Origin: F-183 sp964627455
GTDB lineage: Bacteria; Acidobacteriota; Terriglobia; Bryobacterales; Bryobacteraceae
Direction of reading: 5' to 3'
Length of the DNA: 64,000 nucleotides
Assembly (NCBI GenBank): GCA_964627455.1
Contig: CAZVKC010000042.1
Location: forward strand, 5,075 to 69,074
Shown here one piece after another: positions 34,023 through 43,765 of this stretch; within the stretch, counting starts at the first letter, position 1, and each line of letters begins with the position of its first letter. The notes beneath the pieces are model-generated. The model worked only from the letters and a program-made list of their open reading frames with translations, was not told the DNA's origin and did not search any database. The position numbers and the translations under genes are program-made.

Positions 34023-37000
34023 ATGAGGTTATCGTTTCATTCGTTCCGTCTCGTGCTCCTCGCTGCTGGAGCTTCTCTGCTTGCTCAGGATGTTGTCACT
34101 CAAGCGTGGCAAATGGAGTTGAAGGGAGACGGCGCGGGGGCGCGCGAACTCCTGCAGCGAGTCGTACAGACAACGCCGGATAACGTTGTGTATCTCCGCG
34201 CATATGCGGAAACACTCGAGCGGCAGAGAAGTCCACAGGCGCGAGAGGCCTGGGAAAAGCTGCTGGAAGCCCAGCGAAAGGCCAACGCTTCGGAAAGCGA
34301 ACAGGCCGTCACCAACCGCCGGATACGGGCCTGGAAGGCTCTGACGGCAAGTCCCACCCCCACGGCAACCACCGCAGCGGCAGACGCCAAGGCGGCAAAT
34401 CCCAAGAACATCATCTATGTCCATGGTCCGCTGCGCTCCTTCGCGCGCATGGCGGCGCTCTCGCCGGACGTGCACCCCGAGGACCTGTTGCCGGCGATGG
34501 CGCGCAACGTCGTCACCAACGGATACCAGGCCTCGAGCAACAACGAAGCCCTCGACCCGACGGAATACCTGAAGCTGGTGTTCCGTTATCTGGCGCAGGC
34601 CCGCGAACTCGAAAAGCTGGGCGGCGCAGAGAAGGTGATCAAGATCGACCAGTGCGAATCGGCGCAGACTGGCGAGTTGCTGAAGGTTATCGGATACCGC
34701 ATGCGCGGTGGATGCGGCGCGGAAGTCGTGCTCGAAACCGTCAACGCTACGAAAGCGTTTTTGACGATCGATTCCGGGTTCCCGCTGGCGAACCTCGAAC
34801 AGGCGCTGCGCACCAACCGTCCGTTTGTATACGACTACAAGCCGACGGCGATTCCGGTGCTGTATGGATCCGATTACTGGCTGAGCACGATCAAAGAAAA
34901 GCAGGGCGAGTTCATCGACATCTTCCTCTCCGATCCGGCAATGTGCCGCATGTACCTGGGATTGTCGAAGCTCGATCCGACGACATCCGAGGAACTGCGC
35001 AAGGCGGTTGCGGCAAGCCGTTTGAAAGCTTATGCGCACGTACTCGATTTCTTCGGCGGCATGTTCCAGATCAAGGGCGGAAAGGCTGTGGTTCCGGGGT
35101 CGCCGCGCAGCGACAAGGGCTGGGCGGACATGGCGGGCGTATCGCCGGACCAGGGCGCGCAGTTCTTCGACAAGCTGATTTCGAAGGACGACGGCTGGCT
35201 GGCTGCATACTTCGATGCGCTGGCCCGCATCCACGGTCCGACGCGCGATTATCTCTCGGACCCGGACCGCATGAAGCGGTTCTACGCGGCGGTTCGCGGT
35301 AAGGTGACGAGCCCGGGTCCCGCGCGTCCGGTGTTCCGCGCGAATACTGACCTGATGCTGTTGACGACGCGTTTGCGGATCGATCCGGCAACGGGCAAGC
35401 CGCACATTCCGGGATCAGTCGATATCTGGAAGAACCTGTTCGTCAACCATCCGCACGGCAAATACGACGGCAAACTGACGAAGTCGGCGAACGGCTGGAA
35501 GGACGGGGACGACATCCTCGAAGCGCTGTTCGGCCTGTCGCGCAAGGCGGTCGAGAACGAACCGCTGAAGATCTTCATGGCGATGACGGACATCAACCGG
35601 AATCGTCAGAAGCCGCTCGAGCCCGCGACCGTGGACCGTCTCGCGCGCGAGTATCGCAACCACTACTCGCAATACACGTTATTTGCGGAAGCCAGCGAGT
35701 TGAGCGATCGCACAATCCTGTCCTACATCGATACGGCAAATGCGGTGACCCAGATCAAGGATCAGCAGTTGCGCGCGGACGTGGCGGGATCGCTGCAGTC
35801 TCTGATCGGTCTCTGGCAGATCTTTCATCGCCAGGGCGGGGTCCAGGACGCCGAGAAGGTTCTGGCTGGAATTCTGGATTCGTTCCAGAAGATCAAGACG
35901 CCGCGCGACATCTTCGATTCGGCGCGGAACGGGGTGACGGCGCTGCTCGAAGCGGCGGGCGCAAACAAGAACCTCAACTACCAGGAGCGCATGCTGGACC
36001 TGCTCGCGGGTTTCACGGGGCAGGCGGAAGAATCGCACACGGTTCTGATGCGGGACATGATTCGCGTCCTCGAATCCCAGCGATTGATTTCGCTGCAGGC
36101 GATCTTCGAACTCGACGACAACCNNNNNNNNNNNNNNNNNNNNNNNNNNNNNNNNNNNNNNNNNNNNNNNNNNNNNNNNNNNNNNNNNNNNNNNNNNNNN
36201 NNNNNNNNNNNNNNNNNNNNNNNCTCGAATCCCAGCGATTGATTTCGCTGCAGGCGATCTTCGAACTCGACGACAACCTGCAGGCTGTAGCGAAGGGCGG
36301 CAAACTGGATGTCGCGTTGACGAAGAAACTGGCGGCGAAGATCGCGGACGTGCAACTTCCGCGCGCATCGCTGTCCTCGCAGGAAAAGAATAATCTTTCC
36401 TTCGGCTACTGGACCGAGAAGCACATCGAGCAGCAGCGCAAACTGAATCTCGCGAGTGCGATCGAGAAGGCCGCGAACGACGCGGAGAAGTTGAAGGAAC
36501 TGCGCGGCAATCTGGCCGGCATCCTGCGAGACACGCTGGTGGGCTATCTGTACGCTTACTACGCGCCTCCAGCAGCGCAGATCCTGCAGACGAATCCGGT
36601 GTTCGTGCGCAGCCACGATTTCATCGGCCTACAGGGCGCGAACCAGACCTGGAAACCGACCGAAGTTTTCGGCAGCGGCTGGCCGTCGAGCGCCGGCGGA
36701 CGGCTGGTAGGGTCCCTCTCAAACCTGCCGTATGCGCTGGCCGAAGCCGAGCAGAACTTCCTGATCCCGACCCGCGAGCAGGCGCTCATCTGGGGTGACC
36801 TCGTGCCGCAGATGATCGTGAGCGCGACGGTTCCGCGGTGGTGGAACGTGACGCCGGGACAGATGCACTGGGTCGCCATGCATATGAGCTACGGCGAACT
36901 GGCGGTGGCGGAAGCGTCGTTTGACCCGGCGCGGCGCGCGCAGTTGTTGGCGGTGCTCGACCGCCAGGCGCCTCCGTTCCGGCTGCGCAAGGTCGAACAG

Positions 37001-37516
37001 CACCTGACGGCGGGCCGCGTTTCAGAAGCGCTGGACCAGATCGTGCCTGCTGAACTCTACGTGCTGGCCTCGGAACTATCGAAGTCGGACACCACAGATC
37101 CGCTCGCCGCAGCCATCCGCAATGCCTCGAAGGAACATGCGGAAATCAATCAGGCGGCCATCGGGAGGGCATTCGGAACGCCGAAGCCGACCCTCGGCAA
37201 TTCGTACAAACCCGAGTTGCTGAATCTCCGCAGTTTCCCCACGCTGATGGGCTATTCGAGCCGCATCATGGCGGAAACCTGGGAATCCAATCTGCTGTAC
37301 TACGCCGCACTGGCGGACGAAGTGGGGCTGCCTCCAGCGCAGTTGAACGTCGCAGTGAAGGACTGGACGCGTCAGACGGTGGAGCGGATTTTCGCAACCC
37401 ACCTCGAAGACTGGCCCGCTTTGCTGCGGTCCCTGCGATCGGTGGGAGACGAGGTGCGGGAGAGAGCGAAGAAGAACTTGCCCCTGACGCAAAGAGCGGA
37501 GGGAAGCTTTGAATAA
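34023..37516 (+). CDS. large secreted protein of unknown function (1112 residues after gap closure)
   Basis: One gene split by an artificial N gap at 36124-36223. The 55 bases before and after the gap are identical; merging them (removing 155 bases) restores a single frame of exactly 1113 codons, whereas the sequence as given is out of frame. The protein has a signal peptide (about 1-21, LVLLAAGASLLAQ), a short TPR-like helical segment (residues 25-100, LKGDGAGARELLQRVVQTTPDN), a Thr/Ala linker near 115-130, and about 980 residues of mixed helix with no recognised motif. Its VWA lipoprotein neighbour overlaps or abuts the stop, so they form an operon. Function unknown. Confidence 0.85.
36069..36278. 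other. assembly gap with 55-base overlapping contig ends
   Basis: 100 N's (36124-36223) are flanked by two identical 55-base copies (36069-36123 and 36224-36278). The 55-base length equals a common assembler k-mer size, so these are almost surely contig ends that should have been merged, not a genomic repeat. Any coordinate beyond this point is probably shifted by 155 bases relative to the real chromosome. Confidence 0.9.
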
Positions 37517-37535
37517 GGACGGAGGAAGCAGAAGA

Positions 37536-38543
37536 GTGCGATTGGTCAAGAACATACTGCGCACGATCGCCTTGCCGGCCGGATTGCTGGCGTTGTCGGG
37601 ATGCGCGCTGTGGTTGTATGCGCAGGACCGCCCGATCTTCAGGGTCAAGGTGGACATGGTGGTGTTGAGTTTCAACGTGACGGACGCCAAGAACCGTTAC
37701 GTCAATGGACTCAAGCCCAAGGACATCAAGATCACCGAAGACGGCATCGTGCAGAAGATCAACACGTTCGGCGAAGGCAATAAGCCGCCCATGGTGGTCA
37801 ATTCCGACGGCACGGTGACGGCGCTGAATCCGACTACGACGCTGGAAAAGGACACGTCCAAAGGCAGCGATTCCTTCGTCGGCACCAACGTGTTCGTGCT
37901 CTTCGATACGAGCAACTACATGTATCGCGGGTTCGTGTACGCTTCGGACGCGATCGCGGATTTCGTTCGCGGCCTCGACCGCGCCGACTCCGTCGCGCTC
38001 TATACCTACAGCCGCAACCTGAAGCGCGACGCGCCGCTCACCAAGGAGCGCAGCGATGCCATTACAGGACTTCGCCGGGCCGTGGCGGGCGACGATTCGG
38101 CGCTGTACAACGCGCTGCTGCTGACGCTGCGCGATGCGGCGAAGGTGCCGGGGCGCAAGGTCGTGATCGTGTTCTCGAACGGTCCTGATAATGCGAGCAT
38201 GGTGGCGCCGGACGACGTTCGCGCGGTGGCCGAAGACGAAGGGATCCCGATTTACGTGATCTCGACGAGCGAGGTCAACAAGGATCCGATTTCGGCGGGC
38301 GTGTTCCGGCGCCTGTCGCAGAGAACGGGCGGCAAATCGTACTTTGCGAAGACCTGGCAGAAGCAAGTCGAAGCGTTCGAGTCGATTCGCGAAGATCTCG
38401 GCAACTCGTACACGGTCACCTACTATCCGCAGCCGAATCCGAACGAAGGGTTCCGCAAGATCGCAGTGGAAGTGGTTTCGGACGTCGGGAAGAAGTTACG
38501 AATCCAGTGCCGTCCGGGTTACCGGCCGCAGCGGGGATTCTAA
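37536..38543 (+). CDS. VWA-domain lipoprotein (acidobacterial type)
   Basis: A 335-residue protein starting at a GTG preceded by GGAGGA at a 9-base spacing (a TTG at 37509 inside the previous gene is also open). Lipobox LSGC gives Cys23. Residues about 35-110 form a beta domain (IFRVKVDMVVLSFNVTDAK, LKPKDIKITEDGIVQKI), and from residue 117 a von Willebrand A domain follows (VFVLFDTSNYMYRG ... ALYTYSRNLK ... VVIVFSNGPDN). The metal site DxSxS reads D124-S126-Y128, so the last Ser is missing. This is the family found widely in Acidobacteriota as 'VWFA-related domain' proteins. Directly downstream of the 1112-residue gene. Confidence 0.88.
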   Translation: MRLVKNILRTIALPAGLLALSGCALWLYAQDRPIFRVKVDMVVLSFNVTDAKNRYVNGLKPKDIKITEDGIVQKINTFGEGNKPPMVVNSDGTVTALNPTTTLEKDTSKGSDSFVGTNVFVLFDTSNYMYRGFVYASDAIADFVRGLDRADSVALYTYSRNLKRDAPLTKERSDAITGLRRAVAGDDSALYNALLLTLRDAAKVPGRKVVIVFSNGPDNASMVAPDDVRAVAEDEGIPIYVISTSEVNKDPISAGVFRRLSQRTGGKSYFAKTWQKQVEAFESIREDLGNSYTVTYYPQPNPNEGFRKIAVEVVSDVGKKLRIQCRPGYRPQRGF

Positions 38544-38570
38544 ACGCGACCATCCGAAAGGACATCGATA

Positions 38571-38608
38571 CGCCGCAAGGGTGAACCACCTTGCGGCGTT
38601 TTCGTTTT
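38571..38608 (+). terminator. rho-independent terminator after the VWA gene
   Basis: A perfect 10-bp stem, CGCCGCAAGG (38571-38580) and CCTTGCGGCG (38589-38598), with an 8-base loop and TTTTCGTTTTCT after it. It isolates the VWA operon from the downstream TonB receptor gene. Confidence 0.9.
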
Positions 38609-38626
38609 CTAAGTGAAACCGAGAGC

Positions 38627-38655
38627 TTGCGAAGCGAGCGAACTGCCATTACAAT
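38627..38655 (+). promoter_or_regulatory. promoter of the second TonB receptor gene
   Basis: -35 TTGCGA (38627-38632), 17-base spacer, -10 TACAAT (38650-38655). It lies just behind the terminator and would give a 5' leader of about 42 bases before the ATG at 38704. Box scores are 4 of 6 and 5 of 6. Confidence 0.55.
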
Positions 38656-38703
38656 TGCACAAAGCGTCCTCGTAGACGCGTCTTCCGTCATTAGGGGTCT
38701 TAC

Positions 38704-41700
38704 ATGTTGAAATCCACGCTACCGGCCGCGGCGCTGGTGGCTGCGTTTTGCCTGTCGTCTTATGCGCAACAGACGACGGCTACGCTTGTCGGAACCGTAT
38801 CCGACAAGACCGGCTCGTTGATGCCGAATGTCACGGTGCGGGCCACGAATCTGGCCACCAGCACCTCACGCGAAACGGTGTCGGACTCTTCCGGCAACTA
38901 CACTATTCCCTTCCTTCCCGCCGGCGAGTATGACATCACCGCCACGGCAAAAGGATTCAAATCACAAAAGCTCAGCGGCATGACTCTGCAGGTGCAGGCG
39001 ACGGTGCGCGCCGACTTCCAGATGCAGGTCGGTGAAGTGACCGAATCGGTGACGGTCGAAGCGACCGGCGCGATTCTGCAGACTGAGAACGCAACGGTCG
39101 GCAGCGTTATCGACTCCAAGAAGATCGCGGACCTGCCCTTGAACGGCCGCAACTTCGTGCAACTCGCACAGCTGATTCCGGGCGTGCAGGCGGGCACCCC
39201 CGGATCCATCACCGTGCGCCGCGGACGCGGCTCGATCGGCCAACAGGACTCGCCGTTCGGATCGACGGCAATGTCGGCGAACGGATCGCGCGATACGGCG
39301 AACCGGTATCTGTTCGACGGCATCGAGTTCATGGACTATGACGCGATGACCTACAGTTTCTCGCCGTCAGTGGACTCGCTGGCGGAATTCAAAGTCGAAA
39401 CCAGCACCTATTCGGCGGAATCGGGCGGCGCTCCCGGCGGCATGATCAACATGCTGACCAAGCGAGGCGGCAATACGCTGCGCGGCACGCTGTGGGAGTT
39501 CAACCGCAATGACGCGTTGACTCAAACCTACGACGCGATCGCGAACAAGGGCGTGACGCCTCCGCGCTTGAACCGCAACCAGTACGGCGCGAACATCGGA
39601 GGTCCGGTGGTGCTGCCCAAGCTGTATCGCGGCAAGGACAAGACGTTCTTCTTCTTCAACTGGGAATCGGGACGGCTGGCGCAGGGCGCGGTGCCGGGCT
39701 ATCGCATCGTGCCTCCGGATCCGATCCGCACGGGCGACTTCCGCAACATCGCGAATGCGCGGACTAACGAGCGCATCACGCTGAAAGATCCGATGAATGT
39801 CGGCATCGTCAACAACATCATCCCGGCGGCGGCGCTGAGCAAGCAGTCGCTGGCATTTCTGGAATACGTGGCGCGTCCGAATACGACGAACGGCGTGTTC
39901 AACTACCTGAGCCCGACCTTCAGCGCGGTGTCCAAGCAGGACAACTACACCGGACGCATCGATCACCAGTTCTCGGCCAACGATCAGTTGTCCGGCCGCT
40001 ACGTGTTCAACGACACCTACGAAGCCGGCGTGCCGTTCTGGGGCCACGACGAACGCAACAATCTGGGACGGGCGCAGAACTTCTCGTCGACGTACACGAA
40101 GACGATCCGCCCAACGCTGATCAACGAATTCCGCGGCGGCTGGAGCAAATTCTTCGAGACGGAGATCTTCGGCACCACGAATGATCCGGCGTTCGACGTG
40201 GTGGGCAAAATGGGCTTGCCGCTAGTGTCGCGCCTGCCCAAGGAATACGGCCCGCCGACCATCAGCATCAGCGGCCCGGACGGATCGTTCAGCGTATTCG
40301 ATCTGCAGCGGCAGATTGGTCCGCGCGACCGTTCGAACCAGATCTTTCAGTTCGTAGAATCGTTGAGCTGGCAGAAGGGCAAGCACTTCATCAAGTTCGG
40401 CGCAGACATCGCGCGCCGCAACGTAACGTTCCTGCAGTCGCGCGCGCCGCGCGCGAGTTTCGGCTTCGACGGCACGTACACGGGTTCGGCGCTGGCGGAC
40501 TTCATGCTCGGCTACATCCGCAACACGACCGTGAACCCGGTGCAGACTTCGACGGACTTGTGGAACTGGTGGCACGGCTACTACGTGAACGACGAGTGGA
40601 AGGCGACGCAGCGGCTGACCCTGACCTTCGGCATGCGGTATGACTACTTCCAGCCGTACAAGCAGTCCGACGACAAGTTCGTGAACATCGAACTGAACGG
40701 CTTCATCGCGGGTGGTTTGACGACGCCGCAGACTTCCAAATACGGCCGTGCGCTGATTGCTCCGGACAAAAACAACTGGGGTCCGCGGTTCGGCTTCGCA
40801 TACCGGCCGACGTTCGTGAATGACGCGGTGGTCCGCGGCGGATACGGAATTTACTTCACGCCGCAGATTTCGAACGCGATCTTCGCGATGGCGGAGGGCG
40901 CGCAGGCAACGGCCGGCGCATCTCTGGTGGGCAACCTGACGGGCGCTCCGAATATCTTCTTCAACAATCCGTTTGTCTCGGCACAGACGACCGGCGCTCT
41001 GAACTTCGCGGTGTCGAACGATCAGAATTTGCGCGACACGTACGTGCAGCAGTGGAACCTCAACATCCAGAAGAAGCTGCCGGGCAAGGTGCTGTTCGAC
41101 GTGGGTTATGTCGGTTCGAAGGGCACGCGGCTGATCGTGACGTTCGAAGATTTGAACCGTCCGATCGCGGTGGTGGATCCGCGCACGCCGGGCCTGGCGT
41201 CGCTGAACGCACGGCGTCCGAACCAGACGTGGCAGCGCAACGTCCGCAGTGACAAGTCGATCGGCAACTCGATCTATCACTCGCTGCAGGTAAAGGGCGA
41301 GCGGCGTACGAATAGCGGCTTGACGTTCCTCACGGCCTACACATGGTCGAAGTCGATCAGCGGTCCGAGCGACATCGGCGGACAAGTCGGCGGAGGTAAT
41401 TTCATTGGTTCGCCGCAGGACATCTATGACCTGCGCAGCGACCGATCGGTCAGCGGTTTCGACGTGACGCAGCGCATGGTGCAGACGATCCTCTACGATA
41501 TCCCGTTCTTCAAGAACAGCTCGAACAAGTTCCTGAAGCAGGCGGTGCACGGCTGGCAGTTGTCGACCATCATGACGTTCCAGAGCGGGTATCCGACGCC
41601 TGTGACGGCGAACATCGACACGACGGGCGTGGGTGCGAACTCGCGTCCGGATTGGGTGGCCGGCCAGAACGGCAACCTTTCGCCGGATCAACGCACATGG

Positions 41701-42009
41701 ACGCGTTGGTTCAACACCAATGCGTTTGTCGTGGCGCCGTTCGGACGGTTCGGGACTTCGCCGCGTACGGCGGCGTTCCGGCTGCCGGGCATCATCAACC
41801 AGGATTTCAGCGTGAACCGCCGGTTCAATTTGAACGAGAGCCGGTACTTCGAGTTCCGCGCGGAAATCTTCAACCTGATGAATCACTACAACCCGGATCC
41901 GGGTTCGGTGGATCGCAACGTTCGCAGCGCGACTTACGGAAGCGTGGGCGGCGGCGTGCAGGGCATCACGACCCGCGTGATCCAACTGGGCGCGAAGTTC
42001 TACTTCTGA
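38704..42009 (+). CDS. TonB-dependent receptor, Oar-like (copy 2)
   Basis: A 1101-residue outer-membrane protein: signal peptide 1-21 (ending SSYAQ), regulatory beta domain about 22-105 (LVGTVSDKTGSLMPNVTV; NYTIPFLPAGEYDITATAKG), plug (LPLNGRNFVQLAQLIPGVQ; YSAESGGAPGGMINMLTKRG), then the barrel ending in Phe. Same architecture as the receptor at 3517-6804, but the two sequences differ clearly, so they are not a recent duplicate. Its own promoter and flanking terminators suggest a single-gene transcript. A likely polymer or large-ligand transporter. Confidence 0.92.
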   Translation: MLKSTLPAAALVAAFCLSSYAQQTTATLVGTVSDKTGSLMPNVTVRATNLATSTSRETVSDSSGNYTIPFLPAGEYDITATAKGFKSQKLSGMTLQVQATVRADFQMQVGEVTESVTVEATGAILQTENATVGSVIDSKKIADLPLNGRNFVQLAQLIPGVQAGTPGSITVRRGRGSIGQQDSPFGSTAMSANGSRDTANRYLFDGIEFMDYDAMTYSFSPSVDSLAEFKVETSTYSAESGGAPGGMINMLTKRGGNTLRGTLWEFNRNDALTQTYDAIANKGVTPPRLNRNQYGANIGGPVVLPKLYRGKDKTFFFFNWESGRLAQGAVPGYRIVPPDPIRTGDFRNIANARTNERITLKDPMNVGIVNNIIPAAALSKQSLAFLEYVARPNTTNGVFNYLSPTFSAVSKQDNYTGRIDHQFSANDQLSGRYVFNDTYEAGVPFWGHDERNNLGRAQNFSSTYTKTIRPTLINEFRGGWSKFFETEIFGTTNDPAFDVVGKMGLPLVSRLPKEYGPPTISISGPDGSFSVFDLQRQIGPRDRSNQIFQFVESLSWQKGKHFIKFGADIARRNVTFLQSRAPRASFGFDGTYTGSALADFMLGYIRNTTVNPVQTSTDLWNWWHGYYVNDEWKATQRLTLTFGMRYDYFQPYKQSDDKFVNIELNGFIAGGLTTPQTSKYGRALIAPDKNNWGPRFGFAYRPTFVNDAVVRGGYGIYFTPQISNAIFAMAEGAQATAGASLVGNLTGAPNIFFNNPFVSAQTTGALNFAVSNDQNLRDTYVQQWNLNIQKKLPGKVLFDVGYVGSKGTRLIVTFEDLNRPIAVVDPRTPGLASLNARRPNQTWQRNVRSDKSIGNSIYHSLQVKGERRTNSGLTFLTAYTWSKSISGPSDIGGQVGGGNFIGSPQDIYDLRSDRSVSGFDVTQRMVQTILYDIPFFKNSSNKFLKQAVHGWQLSTIMTFQSGYPTPVTANIDTTGVGANSRPDWVAGQNGNLSPDQRTWTRWFNTNAFVVAPFGRFGTSPRTAAFRLPGIINQDFSVNRRFNLNESRYFEFRAEIFNLMNHYNPDPGSVDRNVRSATYGSVGGGVQGITTRVIQLGAKFYF

Positions 42010-42033
42010 TCCAGTCCGCAGTCTGTTTGGTTA

Positions 42034-42068
42034 GGGGGCGCGCCGCAGGGTGTGCCCCTTTTCCTTTG
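42034..42068. terminator. terminator between receptor and secretin genes
   Basis: GGGGC (42035-42039) pairs with GCCCC (42054-42058), extended by A-T/G-T pairs, with a GC-rich 14-base interior, and TTTTCCTTT follows. It lies between two convergent genes and may serve the plus-strand receptor gene. Confidence 0.5.
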
Positions 42069-42092
42069 GGGTGAGCCAGCGACAGCGAGGAC

Positions 42093-43700
42093 TTAAAGGG
42101 GCGATAGGGGCTTCATCTCACTGCCGTACCAATAGAGCCTGGTGGCGCGTTCGGAGGGTGGCATCGAGAGGATTTTGGGGCGAAGCAACAAAAGGGCGTC
42201 GGAATGGATGACCTCTTTGCCGTTCTTGCTCAGGATCGGACCGAGGATCGGAATCGATGCAAGTCCGGCGATGCCGGTGAGCGTGCGGGCGTCGCTTTCA
42301 GACACGAGTCCCGCGACGACCGCGGCTTCTTTGGTGCTGAGGCGAACCTTGGACTGGAACTTGCGCGTGTTGATGACGGGGATCCCGTTGAATCCACCGC
42401 TACCCAGCACCTTGAACTCCGCTTCGATTTCCAGGGTCGCTTCATCGGGGCCATGCACGAACGGGGTCACCTTGAGCACGAGACCGAGTTCTTCAAAATT
42501 GAAGGTCGGAAATGGCGCGACCGTGTTCTGTCCGGGCTGAGCCGCCGGACCAACGTATTTGTTGGTCACGATCGGATACTTGTCCCCGATATGCAGAGTT
42601 GCGGCCTGACCGTCGCTGGCGACCAGAAAAGACTTGAGGACGGACCGCGTCTCGCCTCGCGTGTAGTCGGCGATCAGTTGGGAGTTCCCGAGGCTGATGC
42701 CCATGAAGGTCGTGCCGCCGCCAAAGGTCAGGAAGTTCAGGATTCCGGACGCAGCGCCCTGAAAGCCGATGGTGTTGGTGAGCTTGCCGAAGCTCACCAG
42801 CGAGGCCGAACCCGGCAGGGAGATCCCCAGGTTGCGGGACATGTTCGAGTCGGCAGTGAGGAGTTCCAGTTCGATCTCGACCTGCGGCTTGTACTGCAGC
42901 ATCTCGTCGAGCAGCAGCGCGGCGAGTTCCACTTTGGCGCGGCGGTCGCGCATGAGGATCTGGCGTTTCTGGGAGTCCACGGTGATGCGGCGGATTTCGA
43001 GCGTTTGCTGGATCGCCTGCATCAACTCCTGGGCTTCCTGCACAGAGGTCCGCTGGGGGATCTCGAATACGCGCGCGACGGTTTGTTCGTATTCCTGGCG
43101 CTTCTGCGTGGTGTCCTGCGCGACCAGAAAGACTTTGGCGGACAGTGGCGTCGGGAAGGTATTGGTGGCGCGGCTTAACGCGTGGAAAGCCGTCCGGTGA
43201 TCGGCGTCGTCGATGTCAAATCGCAGATTGTTCGCTGCGGGCTGATTGCTGAGTTCACGGTCGAAGATTGCAACGAGCCCGAACGCTGCGGAAACGTCCT
43301 CGTAGAGTTTCTTGACGTCACCGCGAAGATGAAAGCTGCGCCGGCCGGGCTTGGGGGGAACGAGCACGGGCGGACCTTCCAGACGGGCGGCGTCCTGCAG
43401 GTCGCGCGGGGAGATGCTGCCTTCGAGATTGCGAAGCCGGATTTCCGGGGGCGGAGGCGTTTCGCCAGGCGGCAGCGACGTCACGGCGACGGCGCCCTTG
43501 AGCGCGCGAAGTTTGTTCCAGATGACGGGATCAGTGGGGGCTTCGGAGGCGGCGCGCTGGTAGAGCAGGTACGCCTGGATCTTATCGCCTGCGAGTTCCG
43601 CCTTTTTGGCCTGTTCCACGAGTTTGGCGGCCTTCGCGGCGTGGTCCACGGAGGCGAGCGCCAGCATGGGTACCAGGACAACGGAGATCAGACGAGACAC
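42093..43700 (-). CDS. secretin-family outer-membrane channel (GspD/PilQ-like)
   Basis: A 535-residue protein with a signal peptide (about 1-20, ISVVLVPMLALAS), a TPR-like helix pair (residues 22-65, AKLVEQAKKAELAGDKIQAYLLYQRA), N-domains (about 125-270, RSFHLRGDVKKLYEDVSAAFGL; IQQTLEIRRITVDSQKRQILMRDR), and the secretin core (VEIELELLTADSNMSRNLGISLP through VTPFVHGPDEATLEIEAEF and LTGIAGLASIPILGPILS). Secretins form gated rings in the outer membrane for type II/III secretion or type IV pili. No other secretion or pilus genes lie nearby. Start uncertain: GTG at 43700 or 43706; the frame is open to 43781 but would invade the dapF promoter. Confidence 0.88.
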   Translation of the reverse strand: MSRLISVVLVPMLALASVDHAAKAAKLVEQAKKAELAGDKIQAYLLYQRAASEAPTDPVIWNKLRALKGAVAVTSLPPGETPPPPEIRLRNLEGSISPRDLQDAARLEGPPVLVPPKPGRRSFHLRGDVKKLYEDVSAAFGLVAIFDRELSNQPAANNLRFDIDDADHRTAFHALSRATNTFPTPLSAKVFLVAQDTTQKRQEYEQTVARVFEIPQRTSVQEAQELMQAIQQTLEIRRITVDSQKRQILMRDRRAKVELAALLLDEMLQYKPQVEIELELLTADSNMSRNLGISLPGSASLVSFGKLTNTIGFQGAASGILNFLTFGGGTTFMGISLGNSQLIADYTRGETRSVLKSFLVASDGQAATLHIGDKYPIVTNKYVGPAAQPGQNTVAPFPTFNFEELGLVLKVTPFVHGPDEATLEIEAEFKVLGSGGFNGIPVINTRKFQSKVRLSTKEAAVVAGLVSESDARTLTGIAGLASIPILGPILSKNGKEVIHSDALLLLRPKILSMPPSERATRLYWYGSEMKPLSPL

Positions 43701-43765
43701 GCCCACTGGAAGGATAGACGCGCGGCTGGCGCGAAGCGTGCAAGCACCACAGGTAAAATGAGAGT

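Noticed and set aside
36069..36278. 55-base direct repeat flanking the N run
   Set aside because: Not a genomic repeat; merging it restores the reading frame, so it is an assembly overlap.
40222..41985. 587-codon frame opposite the second TonB receptor
   Set aside because: Arg/His-rich antisense shadow; the sense strand encodes the barrel.
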